DNA of 64,000 nucleotides, from assembly GCA_031213475.1 (NCBI GenBank), contig JARUPZ010000012.1:7848878-7912877 (forward strand). The letters run 5' to 3'. How positions within the stretch are numbered: the stretch's first letter is position 1; each line of letters starts with the position of its first letter. The notes under the pieces are model-generated. The model was not told where the DNA came from. It was given only the letters and a program-made list of their open reading frames with translations, and did no database searches. A program made the position numbers and the translations under genes. This document shows, in pieces, positions 32,201-46,400 of this stretch. Origin of the DNA: Nereocystis luetkeana (taxonomy: Eukaryota; Sar; Phaeophyceae; Laminariales; Laminariaceae).

Positions 32201-35200
32201 CGGGACGATTTTTTTGTGTGGCTGATGAGCAGACACCCGATGGCAACCAACAATCAGTCCCATGGTCTATTGTATGTATATGTACCAGGCAGGTATCATG
32301 AAAACACAAAATGACTAGTGTTCCAGCGATAGTAAAGTACTAGGTGTGCCTTATTGGCTAGATCCTTGGTGCCCATGAATTGTTTGGCAAAAAAAAAAAA
32401 CTTACTAGTCGTATGGTACATAGCACGCGTCTGCTGCTCACCCTGTGTGTAATATTTGGTGATATAATACTTTGAATGGTTCGGTGAGATGGTTTGTGTA
32501 GGGGTGGTAGGAGTGGTAGCACCCTAATTTCTATTAGGCTCTCCTCGCCTTGTGGAGCTCCACACCGCAATCAAAACCACCCCCCCCCCCCCCCCGAGGA
32601 GCAGCTTACGTAACCGTAGGCTTCGATTCAACCGTTTTGGGGCCGCGGTCCACGTTTTGGGGGACGAAGTGCTCGGAATTCGAAGTAGCTTATTCCCGAG
32701 TCGGGGCTACAGTCCTACGTAGAGGGGTTTAACAGACGAACTTAATATTCCCCCATGGCCTATATAGGTTGCACAACGAGTACTATGGCGCAAGAACAAA
32801 AGGGTATATAAATACCGAGTAACGCCTACGGGCAATAATAGCTTGGGTTTGTTAAATTCGACTCGATACGCGTTTTACGGTAGAGGTGTTGATATCGCGT
32901 TTCCGGGGGTTCCTTAACCCAAAATCGTCGGAATGCTAACCTTGTTTCGAAAAATGACGTTTTCGTATACTTGGAGGGCATGTGATGATATTTCATAGGG
33001 ATGCAATTTGATTTTTGCTGAAAATCACTTTTCGGGTGAGGTACAGAGCTCCTTCCTGAAGTCAGGAGCCTCAGAAAAAATAGGGTAAATCAACCCCTAT
33101 CGCAGAACGCCTCTCGAGAAGACGAGGGAAGTAAACGCGGAATTCTTCCCCGCGATAATAACCAAGGCACAAACCGTAGCGGGGAGGGGGGGAAAGGGTG
33201 CCTGCCATGTGGCCCCGGACTTGAGTTTCCACTGGGAGGGGAGCGGGAGAAGTATTATAAATGGGGTGGAGATGAGCCAGAAAAACTAAATCGTTAGTTC
33301 AGGAGCTCCGTCCGTCACAAGAATGGCCTCATAAGTTAAAAAAAAGGGCTTCCTCTGTCGTGGTACGCGTAACGTATAAGGCAGATCGCCTCACCGTAGC
33401 TCGGAGCTAGGTCATTTCAGGGGAAGATAAATAATAATTATATACAAGGCGCTTCGCTCCGCGGGCGGCCTACGCCGCCCGCTACGCTCGCTCTGGAAGG
33501 AAAAAAGTACATCAATTTATGCGAAGTGACAGAGGTCCACGATTGAGTTTAGGTCGTAATTGCAAACCGGCGACTTGATAATGCCAAGAGTCCCGCCGCC
33601 ATGCTTCAGGAAAAAACAGCTCCGACGCCAGCTCGAATGCCACATATATATGCGCTTCGCGTCGCGGATGTCGTACGTACGTACATACCCCAGGTAGGAT
33701 GCTGCTGTCTGTACTTATTTTCTTCTTTCGATATACTCTTATGTCTGTACTCGTATGTAGGAAGAAGGCGAAAGCACAGCACGGCACGGCAGCAAAAAAA
33801 ATGAAAATGAAACCGAAAACTCGGAAAGGAAAAAATATCCCCGTCCCCTCTCGTGTAACAATTTTCTGCCTGATTGGAACACCTTGCACCCGGTCAAAAA
33901 GAAGAAAAGAAAAAAAACGCACAGAAGGGCTTCTCTCTCAGCCTCGTACGCCGTCTGCCCCTCTCGCGACCACCTCGCTACCGATTCGGTCCGGGTAAAG
34001 CTTGTATCACTCTCTGCCACAATCAGCCCCGTCGCCCGCCTCGCGTGAAGCCCGGTGCTCACCGTGGCCGTCGTTCGCCAGCTCGATAACGTTGGTGTTC
34101 AAACTGCACACCTACTTCTTTCAAAATCAGCGTGGTCGCAAAAATAAGCACCGCTTGAATAGTATCTTGCCCTCCTGAACGACCTTTATAAACTCGTACA
34201 TACTCTATCAACAATCATAAATCGAAGCCAGACAAAGCCCGTTCATGCATCCCTCGTGTCTCGAGGCACACGCGACGCCTAGGCACGAAAGCGGCGACCG
34301 CGCTCCTTGCAACCCCCCCTCTACCCGCCAGCACCCGCTGACACCCGCGACGGTGCCGGGCTCTCCAGCCGTGCCGTGCTCGGAGAACACGCACGCACAC
34401 GAAACGAAAGACGAAAAAAGGAAGAAAGAACGTGCCAAGAGAAATGGAGAAAACCAAGAACTGCTGGAAAGGTCCGGCAAGTAGTAATGAAAAGCTGCCT
34501 GATTGGAGCACCTTGCACCCGGTCGAAAAGAAGAAAAGAAAAAAATCGCACGGAAGAGCTTCTCTCTCAGCCTCGTACGCCGCCCGCCCCTCTCGCGACC
34601 ACCTCGCTACCGATTCGGTCCGGGTAAAGCTTGTATCACTCTCTGCCACAATCAGCCCCGTCGTCCGCCCCGCGTGAAGCCGGGTGCTCACCGTGGCCGT
34701 CGTTCGCCAGCTCGATAACGTTGGTGTTCAAACTGCACACCTTCTTCTTTCAACTTCAGCGTGGTCGCAAAAATAAGCACCGCTTGAACAGTATCTTGCC
34801 CTCCTGAACGACCTTTATAAACTCGTACATACTCTATCAACAATCATAAATCGAAGCCAGACAAAGCCCGTTCATGCATCCCTCGTGTCTCGAGGCACAC
34901 GCGACGCCTAGGCACGAAAGCGGCGACCGCGCTCCTTGCAACCCCCCCTCTACCCGCCAGCACCCGCTGACACCCGCGACGGTGCCGGGTCCTCCCGCTA
35001 TGCCGTGCTCGGAGAACACGCACGCACACAAAACAAAAGAAGAAAAAAGGAAGAAAGGACCGAGAAAACAAAGAACTGCTGGAAGGGTCCGGCAAGTAAT
35101 GAAAGGAGGCGGTTTGGAAGTGGGAGCTCTGAGAGGCCAGGGATGCACCAACCGAGCACGCTCAGGGGTTGTGATCTAAGTATGTAGTTCTATATCTATA

Positions 35201-38200
35201 CATGCGGGAGAGCTACAGTACGTACATTGAGCTATCATCCACACTTACAGGGCCGTGAGCTGCCGTTCGACAGCTCTTCTGCACATGTTTCGACGGGGGT
35301 GAGCTGTGGGGTGTACTCGATATCAGGCATGGCCGTAGGTAGTCGTATGCCCGTAGACGCTCGCATCCCTCCAAAGCCGGGACGAAGCACGTCGGGTTTT
35401 TCACCGACCAGGCAGAGATTGCTTGCACCAAGCGCGGGGCGCCGCGAGGTGTTCGGCGAGTCGCATGGAGGGTGAGCTGCGTCCTCCTAAGAACCGCTTG
35501 TGAGGCGGACTTGCATGTTGACGACAGCTTCAATGAAAATAATTATTCCCGGTGTGGCCACTTCCAGACCTATGGGGGGGTTGAGATGTAATGGTATGCG
35601 AGTGAAGTCCTCATCCAGGCAGGTTGATAACGCCTGGCCAGGTATCATATGCAATGAGGGGGACACTTCCTACGAATCGTATTGCCACAGCAGGGGAGAG
35701 GGGATGAAGCCATAACAGATATATGAGCTACGGAAGCTTTTCGGGTCGTTGTACCTGCTGTGTCAAGGGGGACGTCACACCTCTCCTTGCCGTGCTAAGC
35801 CACCGCCAGTCGTCCCGTACAGCACAGCGCTGCTGTTACGCTAAACTCCGTCCCCAGCCAAGCGCCCACCGAGGTGTCGGCTCTGTCTTCTCCCCGCACG
35901 TCTGCTCCGACCCTCTCGTGCGTGCCCTCGCTCTCGTATGCCACGTAGACGAGACAGGTGCGACACGAGGTGTTTTGTCGGTAGAATGTTTGTACACTGA
36001 TTTCCCGTTACCCTTTGCCAACCAATAATTCGAATGCCATTCACGCCTCCACAGACTCCGCATTCCTACGTAAAACTACACTTTGCTACAGCTCAAGAAT
36101 TCTGGATTTATGAGTTATTTTCGCAATGCCGGCAGGACCGCTGCGGGCACAAATTGCGAGTATTGGGGCAAGCCGCCCCAACCCCTTATAACACATCACA
36201 CAGCAGATGGGTGAGCTAGCTAGCTCGTGAGATATCCATTTTTTTTTAAAAGCGTTTTAGACGTCGTACCTGGTTCCCCCCCATCCCCACCAATAGCGTT
36301 TTTTTCTAAATGGGCGGGAAAACGCCTCTCGTTGTCGCCCTAAGCCGCACGCTCGCCATTTTGCCGGTGGTGCAGGCAGCGGCCTCAATTTCATGTCGGC
36401 CTGCATTGTCGTCGAGGAGATCGCTAAGGTGGACCCGGCCGTCGCGGTCCTCGTCGACATCCAAAACACCCTCATCAACAACATGCTTAGGTATGAGGGT
36501 AGGAGGGCGGGGGGCGGGGGGCGGGGGGCGGGGGTGGAGCGTACTCATTTGCAGCTTGCGTTGGTCATTCGACCATGGACCACGCATCCCTTTTTCAGAC
36601 GTTTGTTGCTTCCCTTAGTCATTTTTTCCGTTAACCACGCATCCCATTCGAGACGGAACACCGTTTCCAACTCCTGGCAAACACACGGCGCTCACTACGT
36701 GTTTTCCCCACATATTACACAGAAAACAACAGTATCGTATCCCCTTCCTGTTTCGCCGCTGTGGCCACCATCTGTCTCCTAGGATTGGAGGTACTAGGAA
36801 GGGGGGGGGGGGGGGGGGGGGGGGAGCTCATTGTCATGCATGCCCTTACTCGTAAGACCATAGGGTCCTCGCATCCCTACAATGCTGGGACGGGCCACGT
36901 CGGGTTTTCGCAGACCAGGCAGACATTCCTTGCACCGAGCGTGAAGCGCAACTTGAGGTGTTCGGCGAGTCGCATGAAGGGTGAGTTGTATCCTGCTATG
37001 GACCGCTCTTGAGGCAGACGTCGGCACCTTGTGGGAGTGGGGGCTGGTGGGGGGGTGTACTCACGCCGTGCATGGCCGCAGCCGTGAGACCATAGACCCG
37101 GGAGTGGGGAGGATGGTGGCAGGAAGGGGTCGTGGGTGGGGAGGGCGAGTAGATGATGGTGGTAATGGTTGTTGTTGGTGGTGGTGGTGGTGGCGGTGGT
37201 GGTGGTAGTGGTGGCGGTGGTGGGGGTGGTGGTGATGGTGGTCGGTAGTGTTGGTGGTTGGTATTACTGGTGGTAATGGGGTGGTGGTTGTAGTGGGGGG
37301 CTGGGGTGGGGGTGGTGGAGGTGAGGAGGTTTGAGTCCGGAAGGGCGGGAACGACAGCAAATGTTTCATTTTTATACTCGTCCTTTACCATCATGTTCTC
37401 TTTGAAACTCGAGAAGGCCCTACTTTTTTTGTCAGAAAAACGCCAGCCGCTACAGCAGTCGTTCTTTGCTGCGCGTATGATATCCTACCGGATAGGTGTT
37501 GCTGTAGACCGAAAGCGGCGCACGGGGTAGGACGACGAGTGGGCGTCGAGGACAGATCGGGTTTAACAAGCAAGCCGGTGCCTAGACCTCTCCCGATACA
37601 TTTTATTCGGTAGCAATCGGGACGATATTGATGTTTGCCACGCACGCTTTCTTTCTTGCTGCCAGACAGCCGCTCGGGATGCTGAATTGTCTACGCTGAC
37701 GGCTAGTATGAAAACAGTGAAAAAAAACACGCCTCGGTCAAAGAGACCACAAACGTTGGCACCTACAATAAGCACCAGGTCCACTTTAACTAAATGGATT
37801 TGTTGCCGAACGACCCCCGCTCCCCCCCCCCCACTCCCGATACTCCCGATTCGAATCCCGATAGTGTTAAGGGGAATAACCCCTCCACCCCCCCAACCTC
37901 TCCTCCAGGTACCTTCCCAATACCCTCACGGTACCCCTATACTGGTGGCTAACAGCCTTTTTGCCCCCCCCCCCCCTTTAGGTTGGGTTGGCGTCGGTTG
38001 GGGACGACGCTATAAAATACCCCTCTCACAACGTGAGCTAGACAGCCAGGGTACCGTTTTTTTTTTCCTTTTCAGCGGTCACCAAGGCTGGCGGTCGAGT
38101 TAGATCTTTTTTGTGCGGGGAGAACCTCCACCCCACACAGGGGGGATGATCGTACCACGTAGTGTGTATAATGGAAGGCACCCACGAGGCAGTTTCATAG

Positions 38201-40455
38201 TAAACCCGTTGCTGTCTCTGGAAGTGGCCACACCAGAAATTAAATCAATTCATTGACGCTGTCATCCATATGCAGGAAAATTTGTCCCAAAAGCGGTTCC
38301 CAGTAGGATGCAACTCACCCTTCATGCGACTCGCCCAACACCTCACGGCGCTCCGCGCTTGGTGCAAGCAATGTCGGCCTGGTCGGTGAAAACCCGACGT
38401 GCTCCGTCCCGGCATTGTAGGGATGGGAGGGTATATGGTCATACGACCACGGCCATGCATGAGATCGAGTGCACCCCCCCCCCCCCCTCCCCCACTACCC
38501 CCCCCCCACCCCCCGATCACCACGATACCCCTGATACCCACCCCGATACCACCCCGATACACCCGATACCCATTCCGATACCCATTGCGATACCCACCCC
38601 TGTGCCCGCGCTACCCATCCCGCTACCCTTTTCAATTCGCACCCCGATAACCCCGATGCCCACACCGATACCCATCCCAATGAGCACCCCGATACCTGTC
38701 CCGATACCTACCTCGATACCTGCGATACCCATACCGGTACTCCCCGTACCCATTCAGGCACCTGTACCCTTTATACCCACCGTGATACCCCCCAACAAAG
38801 GTTCTGGGGAAGCAAAGAACTGCAGGAGAAGTACTTCCCCATGCTCTGCTCCGGCTCGGTGGCTAGCTTCTGCCTGTCCGAGGTGGGATCGGGTAGTGAT
38901 GCCTTCAGCCTCTCTACAAAAGCCACCGCATCCCCCGATGGCTCCTGCTACACCATCGAGGTGCGTGGTCTTGAGTTGTCACAACGAGGCAGTTTTTTGT
39001 AAGTTTTTGGCGAAAGTGCCTGTTCATTTGTGCGGCGCGTACATGCAGCCTTCCGTAACAGAAGTAAGGCGCAGAACAAGTGCGCCCGATGCATTCATGC
39101 AACTTTAAACACAAATGAGTATCAACCACTCAATCGGTCGAACTCACAGCTGACGTATGTTGTAATATTTTTAATAAGTGTTTTACGCATGGGGCATCTG
39201 TTCGCCTGCTGTGTACAGTGTACTGCGTAGTTTTTTGTCGTGTGTATTTTTTTTTATTCAGCGTTGATTGCGAGAGTTGAAAGTAACCGATTTCCACAAG
39301 CCCCGCGTCAGATAGCGGCACGCAAGTGTCGGCCCGGCGGGCGGGCAGGGTAGCAAGCGGGCTTGAAGCGGGCGAGATCGGACCATAGCGCGGTGTATAG
39401 GGTTCGTCGCAGTGCCATGCGTAGTTTCGACTTGGCCGCGGTCGTCGCGCTACAGTGGTTCCGGTGGCGGGTTTAGAATTGCGGCGGGGGTTTGTCGCCC
39501 CCCCCACCCTTCATGCGACTTGCCAGACACCTCACGGCGCTTCGCGCTGGGTGCAAGCAATGCCTGCCTGGTCGGTGAAAACCCGACATGCTCCGTCCCG
39601 GCATTGTAGGGATGCGAGGGTCTCTATGGTCATACGACTACGGCCATGCATGAGATCGAGTACATATCTCCTATCGAGTACACCCCCCCCCCCCCGCCCC
39701 CCCCCCCCACCTAGTGAAAGCGATGTCTGCCTTGTGGGTAAAAAACCGGCATGCTTCGACACGGCACTGCTGTGGGCATGCGATGGTCTATGGGCATAAG
39801 ACCGGCCATGCATGACATGCGTGCACCCCCCCCCCCCCCCCCCCCCCGCCCCCACACCCAATCCTCTTTTTTACTTCGAACGCACACGACCTTCTGCATG
39901 TATCAGGCAGCCAGCCCTGCCTCGTTTACCTTTCTACTCTTTGATATTGCGACCCAAAAAATGACAATTTCTGTCGAGTCAGCCGGCTATCATCAGTGAG
40001 TTTTGTGTTGAGCTGTTTTGAGACTGTATTGACCGAGGGAGAGGGAGAGAGGGAGGGACGGAGGGAGTGAGGGAGAGGCGGAGGGACGGGGGGAGGGAGG
40101 GACGCAGGGAGGGAGGGACGCAGGGAGGGAGGGAGGGAGGGAGGGCGGTAGTGTTTCCCTCCTGTATGTTCGGATTCGCTCAACCCGTCTGTCACTTTGC
40201 CCCCCAATTGTGTCCGCGCGATTGGCTCAGCCTTCGCGAGGTTACCACTTCTGTACTCGTCGTTGGTGCGGTAAGAGGCGGTACGCCGTGCAACACTGTT
40301 TAGTATCATTTGCATATATAGCTTGCGGAATTTTGGTTTGCGGTCACTTTTTGTTTGTATGCGCGTTTTTGCGTATCTTGCGGTGGATTGTGGCGATTGA
40401 AAGCGAAGGTGGTCGCCCACGCGTTTGCCGCTCCCCCCGCCGCCGCCGCTGCTGC

Positions 40456-40492
<37 letters not shown>

Positions 40493-43400
40493 ACTGGTGC
40501 TGGTGCTGCTGCTGGTGTTGGTGCTGGTGCTGGTGCCGCTACTGCCGCTGCTGCCGCTGCTGCTGCTACTGCTGCTACTGCTGCTTCTGCTGCTGCTGCT
40601 GCTGCTGACCTGACACCACCTTCGACTGGGCTGCCACCGACGGTGCGACGTGCTGGCAGGGAGAGAAACAGTGGATTTCTAACGCCAAGGAGGCGGACAT
40701 TTTCTTCGTTTTTGCGAATGCCGACCCCTCCAAGGGGTACAAGGGCATCACTTGCTTCGTCGTCGAAAAAGGTGAGCGCTGCTGCTGATGCTGCTGCTGC
40801 TGCATACGATAGGGTTGGGTCTACTGCAGTCGTTCTGAGGCTCCTCGCATGAAGAGCGCTACACGTATTGGCCCGCGAAAAATATATATATATATATACC
40901 TGGTATATATCAGTATTAGCAAGGCTCAGAATATTATTGTGACACCGTCCCTTGATTGAACAGCCTTGAGCTATGCGGATGTTGTGTACCCTGGAAGGAT
41001 TTAGTGTGCTGAGCACGACTTCTTTCATCCATTTTTCTGAGCTTTTCCCTCCCGAAAAAGTGAACCTTATACACCTCGGACACATCATCGACAGATCATC
41101 GACATATCATTCCCACTTGATGATCTAGATCCTTCCGGGCAGATAGATCTATCTGTGCCCGATCTCTGTACATACGAGTTAGCTCATGTTGCCGGGTGGG
41201 GACCCGTATGGTCCGCATGATCTTTGTAATACATGTTTCCTGCTGGGTTGGATCTATATGCACAACCTCTCTCCCAACGGCGGGTGAGGAACTAGATCAT
41301 CTATTTGTAGACAGATGATATAGGTCATGATATATCTGTACGAGCTGTGGGGCATTATGTTGTTACTAATAGTAGGTTACCCTCTTGCTCGTGTTACTAA
41401 TAGTAGGGGTATGTTCGTTTATAAAGGATAGACCACTGAGCTACTCAGTCAGCGCTGACTTTTCCCTTCCTATAGTCCCCCTCCCTAGTCGTGAGTTCTT
41501 TTACTCAAGTGGTTCACTCCACTTTCGACTCTCTGGTCGAGTGTTCTTTTATCGTGGTTCTCTCCACCCGACTTACCTTTTTCTACCCACGGCAGAAAAA
41601 GCGGAAATACGACGTCTGGCGGGACTCGAACCCCGGACTTAACGAACAGGTTACCCAACAAACCGATGCTGAGAAAGAAACGCGTACCGCTCTCTCGGCG
41701 AAAATGTGAGGACCGCTTGGTCTTCATATTTACGCCACAACGGTCCTTACATTTCCTGGACACAGTGGTGGTACGCGCAACCCGATAAGAAAATTTCCAT
41801 GGGCTACTCGTAGGCATATTACGAAATATATATTTGCACATATATATAATGGTACAAGGTTCCCCTTCGGGATGTGGTTGACTTGGAATCCCGGGGGGGT
41901 GTCGGATTTTGAAACGGGGGGAAACAAAAAGCAAAGGCGTTCCCCCTGTGCAAATGAGCGCATGAGCCGGCACTGCAAGGTTCGCTGCTGCTGGTGTACA
42001 GCTGCTGTGAGACTGTTGTTTTGTGCCGCTGCTGTGAGACTGCTGTCTGTTCCGCTGCTGCTAGACTGGTGTTCTGGGGAGATGCTTTTGAAATTCAACG
42101 GAAGCGTTCCGAGGATGAGCTGCTGCTGCTGCTGCTGCGGGGTTGCCGAGACTGTACGTATGCGATGTGGCTCGACTTGGCAGCCGAACCGAATAAATGT
42201 CCCCAAATCAACAGAGAAACGTTCAGAAAATGGACCCACAGCAGATTTCCCGAAGCAGAACCAATTGCACTGCTGTTTGTGAGATATTTCCATGTGTCGT
42301 CCTCGAACACCACACACATAAGAGCGCCTTGGCACGAAGAAAGGAGCTCCAAGCGTGACTGCTGTTGCCTACGAGGAGAGCCGGGGTGGGAGGTTGGAAA
42401 GGGCGACCACACTCGAGATGTGAAGTGGCCAGGCGATCAGGCGAGGCGCCGGCTGTTACATGTGCACACCACAGGAACTTGCGAGACCCTGATGCGGTCC
42501 ATCTTGTTCGTTGGGGTTCCATCGTCGTCCTGCTTGGCTTTAGCATGTCGGAATGGCTCCCCGTGATTGCTAGCCAGAGTTCGCGACTTTGAAGGCCCAG
42601 GGCACGCGCCACGGATCCCAGCCGGGACCTGTATTTGCACCGTGGTGTACACCCCCCCCCCTACGTGCCATGCAGCCGAGAGCGCGAGAGAAGGCCGGCG
42701 GCCCGAAGGGAAAAGCTTTGTCCCCCCCCCCTCCCCCCAAAGTATATTTCGTACATAGACATACACGTAAAAAAACTGGGGTAAATCTTCAGTCGAGGAG
42801 CCGTGCTAGTCAGCTAGAAAATGTTTGGGCCCTTAAGAACCTCCTCTACCGCACTATAGAGGCATGTTTCTGTAGTCAGCCAGAAAACGTTTGGGCCTTT
42901 AAGAACCTCTACCGCACTGTAGACGCATGTTTCCGTAGTCAGCTAGAAAACGTATGGGTCCTTAAGAACCTCCTCTACCGCGCTGTAGACGCATGTTTCT
43001 GTAGTCAGTCAGAAAAGAAACGTTTGGACCCCAAAGTACCTCCTTTACCGCTCTGTAGACGCATGTTTCTGTAGTTCGAGCAAGCCCCCCCCCCCCTCTC
43101 TCGCGCTTGGTGCGAGCAATGCCTGCCTGGTCGGTGAAAGCCCGACGTGCTCCTTCCCGGCATTATAGGGACGCGAGGTGCGACGCTCTTATATTCGTAC
43201 AACTACGGCCATGCATGGCATGAGTACAGCCCCCCCCCCCACCCCCCGCCGTTGATAATATCACAGCGCCGTCGATTTCCAGAGGTCGGAAATCCGGAAT
43301 CTTGACGCGAAGCAAAGGCCCTGGAAAACCGGTCTTCGTGGGGAGGGTCAAGGCCTCTTTAGGCCCAAATATTCAAATATACTAGTTTCAGTGTACGGGG

Positions 43401-46400
43401 GCGGTCAGTCAAGGGGCCAAACTGCGGTCTCCTGGCGTTGTTGGCGTGAAGGGTGCTCCGTCGATCGAAAGAAACTCGATCGATGATGATGGCGGCTCTT
43501 GAGACGACCGACGGTCGCCTAGGGGTACTCGCGGTGCAGTTGCGCAAGAACTGCCGTTGATGACTGATATTGATAGCTGAGAAGCGTCTCCGTAACTGCC
43601 GTAACAGTCGCTTTTCCACACTCGAAGCGTTTGTTGCCGATGTTTGTCGAGGATCAGCAGCGTTTTGCCTGCCGTCGAGGGTTAACTTTGCGGTGGAGAG
43701 GCCTTTCTGCCACTGCCGAGAATCGCATAAATATTACCTGGTAGAGAACAGCGACTGCCGCCAAGGTGACCATGACCAACTTCACCACCCCCACCACTAC
43801 CGCCACCACCAAACCTAACGCTAGCGCTAACGCCAGCTACCATCAACACCAACACCAACACCACAGGTGCTCCAAAAACACAAACACAAACACCAACACC
43901 ACCACAACCATCAACACCGCCACCACCAACACCATGAACACCACCACCACCGCCAGCATCAACAAACTAACACCCCCATATAGCCCAGCAATGGACCCCA
44001 ACCCCCCACCCTCCTAAACACCAACAACACCAACACCACCACTCACCACCCTCGCCAACACCATCATCACCACCACCGCCACCACCACTATCACCCCCCC
44101 CACCACTGCCTGGTCGGTGAAAACCCGACGTGCCCCGTCTCGGCATTGTAGTAATGCGAGGGTCTATGGTCATACGACTAAGGCCAGGCATGATATCGAG
44201 TGCACTCCCCCCACCCCTCCCCATTATCACCACCACCCTCACGACGCCCGCCAACACCACCACAGCTATCCCTACTACCACCATCACTAACCCCCACACC
44301 AACATCACCACCACCGACCCAACCTAAACCACCAACCTATGACCGCGCTTGCTTGCTTCCTTTTTGTGTTCGTATGATACTCCGCCCCGCGGTGCAGGGT
44401 TCGGGGGGGTTCACGTCGGCCCGAAGGAAGACAAGCTCGGCATCCGAGCTTCCTCCACTTGTCCCGTTACGTTCAGCGACTGCGAGGTTTCTAGGGAGAA
44501 CATCCTTGGAGAAGTGAGCGCATTAAATAGGTGGTTACGCTTTAAAATAATTTATTATGCCTGCTCTGTTCTGTTCTGCTGTGCACTGTTCTGTTATGTT
44601 CTGTTCTGTTTCTTTCCATTCCATCGTTCCGCCCCCCGCCCATCGTCCCGCCCCCCGTACCTCTCACGCACCGCACCGAAAATGCACACCCCACCGCGCC
44701 TCTTACCTCCATCCGTGCGACAAAACCAAACCCAATACAACCTAAACCCGAGAACCAAATCCACACCAAAATCAAAACCACATATCAAAGACCTAGCAAA
44801 ATAAAATAAAACGAAACGTCCATGGCGCCGGTGGTGGTGATATCGTGATGATGTAGAGGTCGGACAAGGCGGTACGCGATCGAGGTACTTGAGTGTTTGC
44901 AATAATCCGCTTTGGTTGGGTTATTGAAACAATTGAAACCAACAAACTTGAGCTGGTTGGTTAACAACTGAATCAGAAGCTGCTCGGTTTTCTAACCAAC
45001 CCAAGAATACTTACAGTAGGTTAAAAAACGTCACTTTGGTCACGTTTCTCCATGGCAATTCATTTTTCATGGGTTGGGCTTGCCAGTATATACCAGGTCC
45101 AGGTACCTGGTAAGAAACAGACTACAAGAAACCCAACCCAACCAAATTATTTGCAAATACCCTGTTGCACGAGGGCTGCATTAGGGCCGGTGCGCAGATG
45201 GTTGTTATCTCGAAAGGGTGTCCGGCAGCCACCCAAACCAAACCAAAACCGAAAACCAAAAACGAACAGCATGAAGCGAAAAAATGAAAGTCAAAAAAAA
45301 AAGAAAAAAAAAAAAGATACAGCCTCCAAACCTAATCGAAGAACGATACAGACCTGGTACGTACGTTGAAAAAAAACGAAAGAGAAAACTCAAAAAACTC
45401 AAAACCAAAGAGCCAACGCCAAAGCCGGAACGCCGTTCATTACTTACGATGGTTGTGGGGATGATGATAGGTACGATCGAGTGTCGAAGTGGCATCGGTG
45501 CGCAAATGGTTGGTTGGATTGACATCGATGCACGTACTCTTGCATACTGAAGCAAAACAAGCATACACACAAACGAAAAACGAAAAACTAACAAGAAAGC
45601 CAGCAACCAACAACCAAACACCGAAAACGTAAAAAATAAAAGCAAGCGAAAACCCAAAGTTAAACCCAGAAGAAATAACAAATAAAACCAAAACCGAAGA
45701 AAACCCCAGCAAATCGGAATCAACTTGACTATACAGAACAAAACGAGATAAAACTGAAAAGAAAAACTAAAAGCCATAGCCAAAACGCCATCCACCGACT
45801 GCGATGGTTGTCATGATGATGATAGGTAGGACAAGGCTACCGGTACGCTATCGAGATATTGAACGAGGGTCGCATCGGCATCGGTGCGCAAATGGTTGGC
45901 CTCTCGAAAGGCTGTCTGGATGCCACTGCTCCCTACCTGTTCGAGCGAAAGCAGTTCGGCGAGCTGGTAGGGGACTTCCAGGGCATGCAACACCAACTCG
46001 CTCAGGTTTCCACGGAGATCGAGGCGGCAACGTGAGCGGGGCGCGCGCGCGCGGCGGGGGGGGGGGGGCGTACTCATTTGTTGCTTGCCTTAGTCATCTG
46101 ACCATTGACCAAGCATCCCTTTCGAGACCGGGCACCGTTTTTACTCCTAATAGAGACACCTCCAACATTTGGGCGCTCATTACGTTGTTTCCATGGGAGG
46201 GGGGGGGGGTTGTTGATGGTGATGTGGGTGGTTGTTGGTGTTGGCGGTGTTGGTGGTGCGAGCACTGGTTGTGTTGGTGTTGGTGGTGTTGGTGGTCGTT
46301 GTGGTGGTTTAGGTTGGCGGTGTTGTTGGAGTTGGTGGTAGTGGTGGCGGTGGTGGTGGTGCTAGGGTTGGTGGTATTGATGTCAATGTTGTTGCTGCTG

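Noticed and set aside
40306..41088. 260-codon minus-strand frame rich in Ala and plus-strand poly-Leu/Cys frames.
   Set aside because: These are the CTG tract and the antisense of a secure ACADSB exon.
41590..41665. Minus-strand tRNA gene with perfect B box.
   Set aside because: No convincing D-arm, anticodon loop or acceptor stem.
41730..42566. 201-codon minus frame and 190-codon plus frame in an ACADSB intron.
   Set aside because: Both contain Gln or Leu/Cys runs from CTG repeats, overlap each other and show no recognisable domain.
45447..45545. Treating the exon-like segment as an alternative ACADSB exon.
   Set aside because: Its start is internally deleted and the frame is lost before the conserved ERKQFG block.
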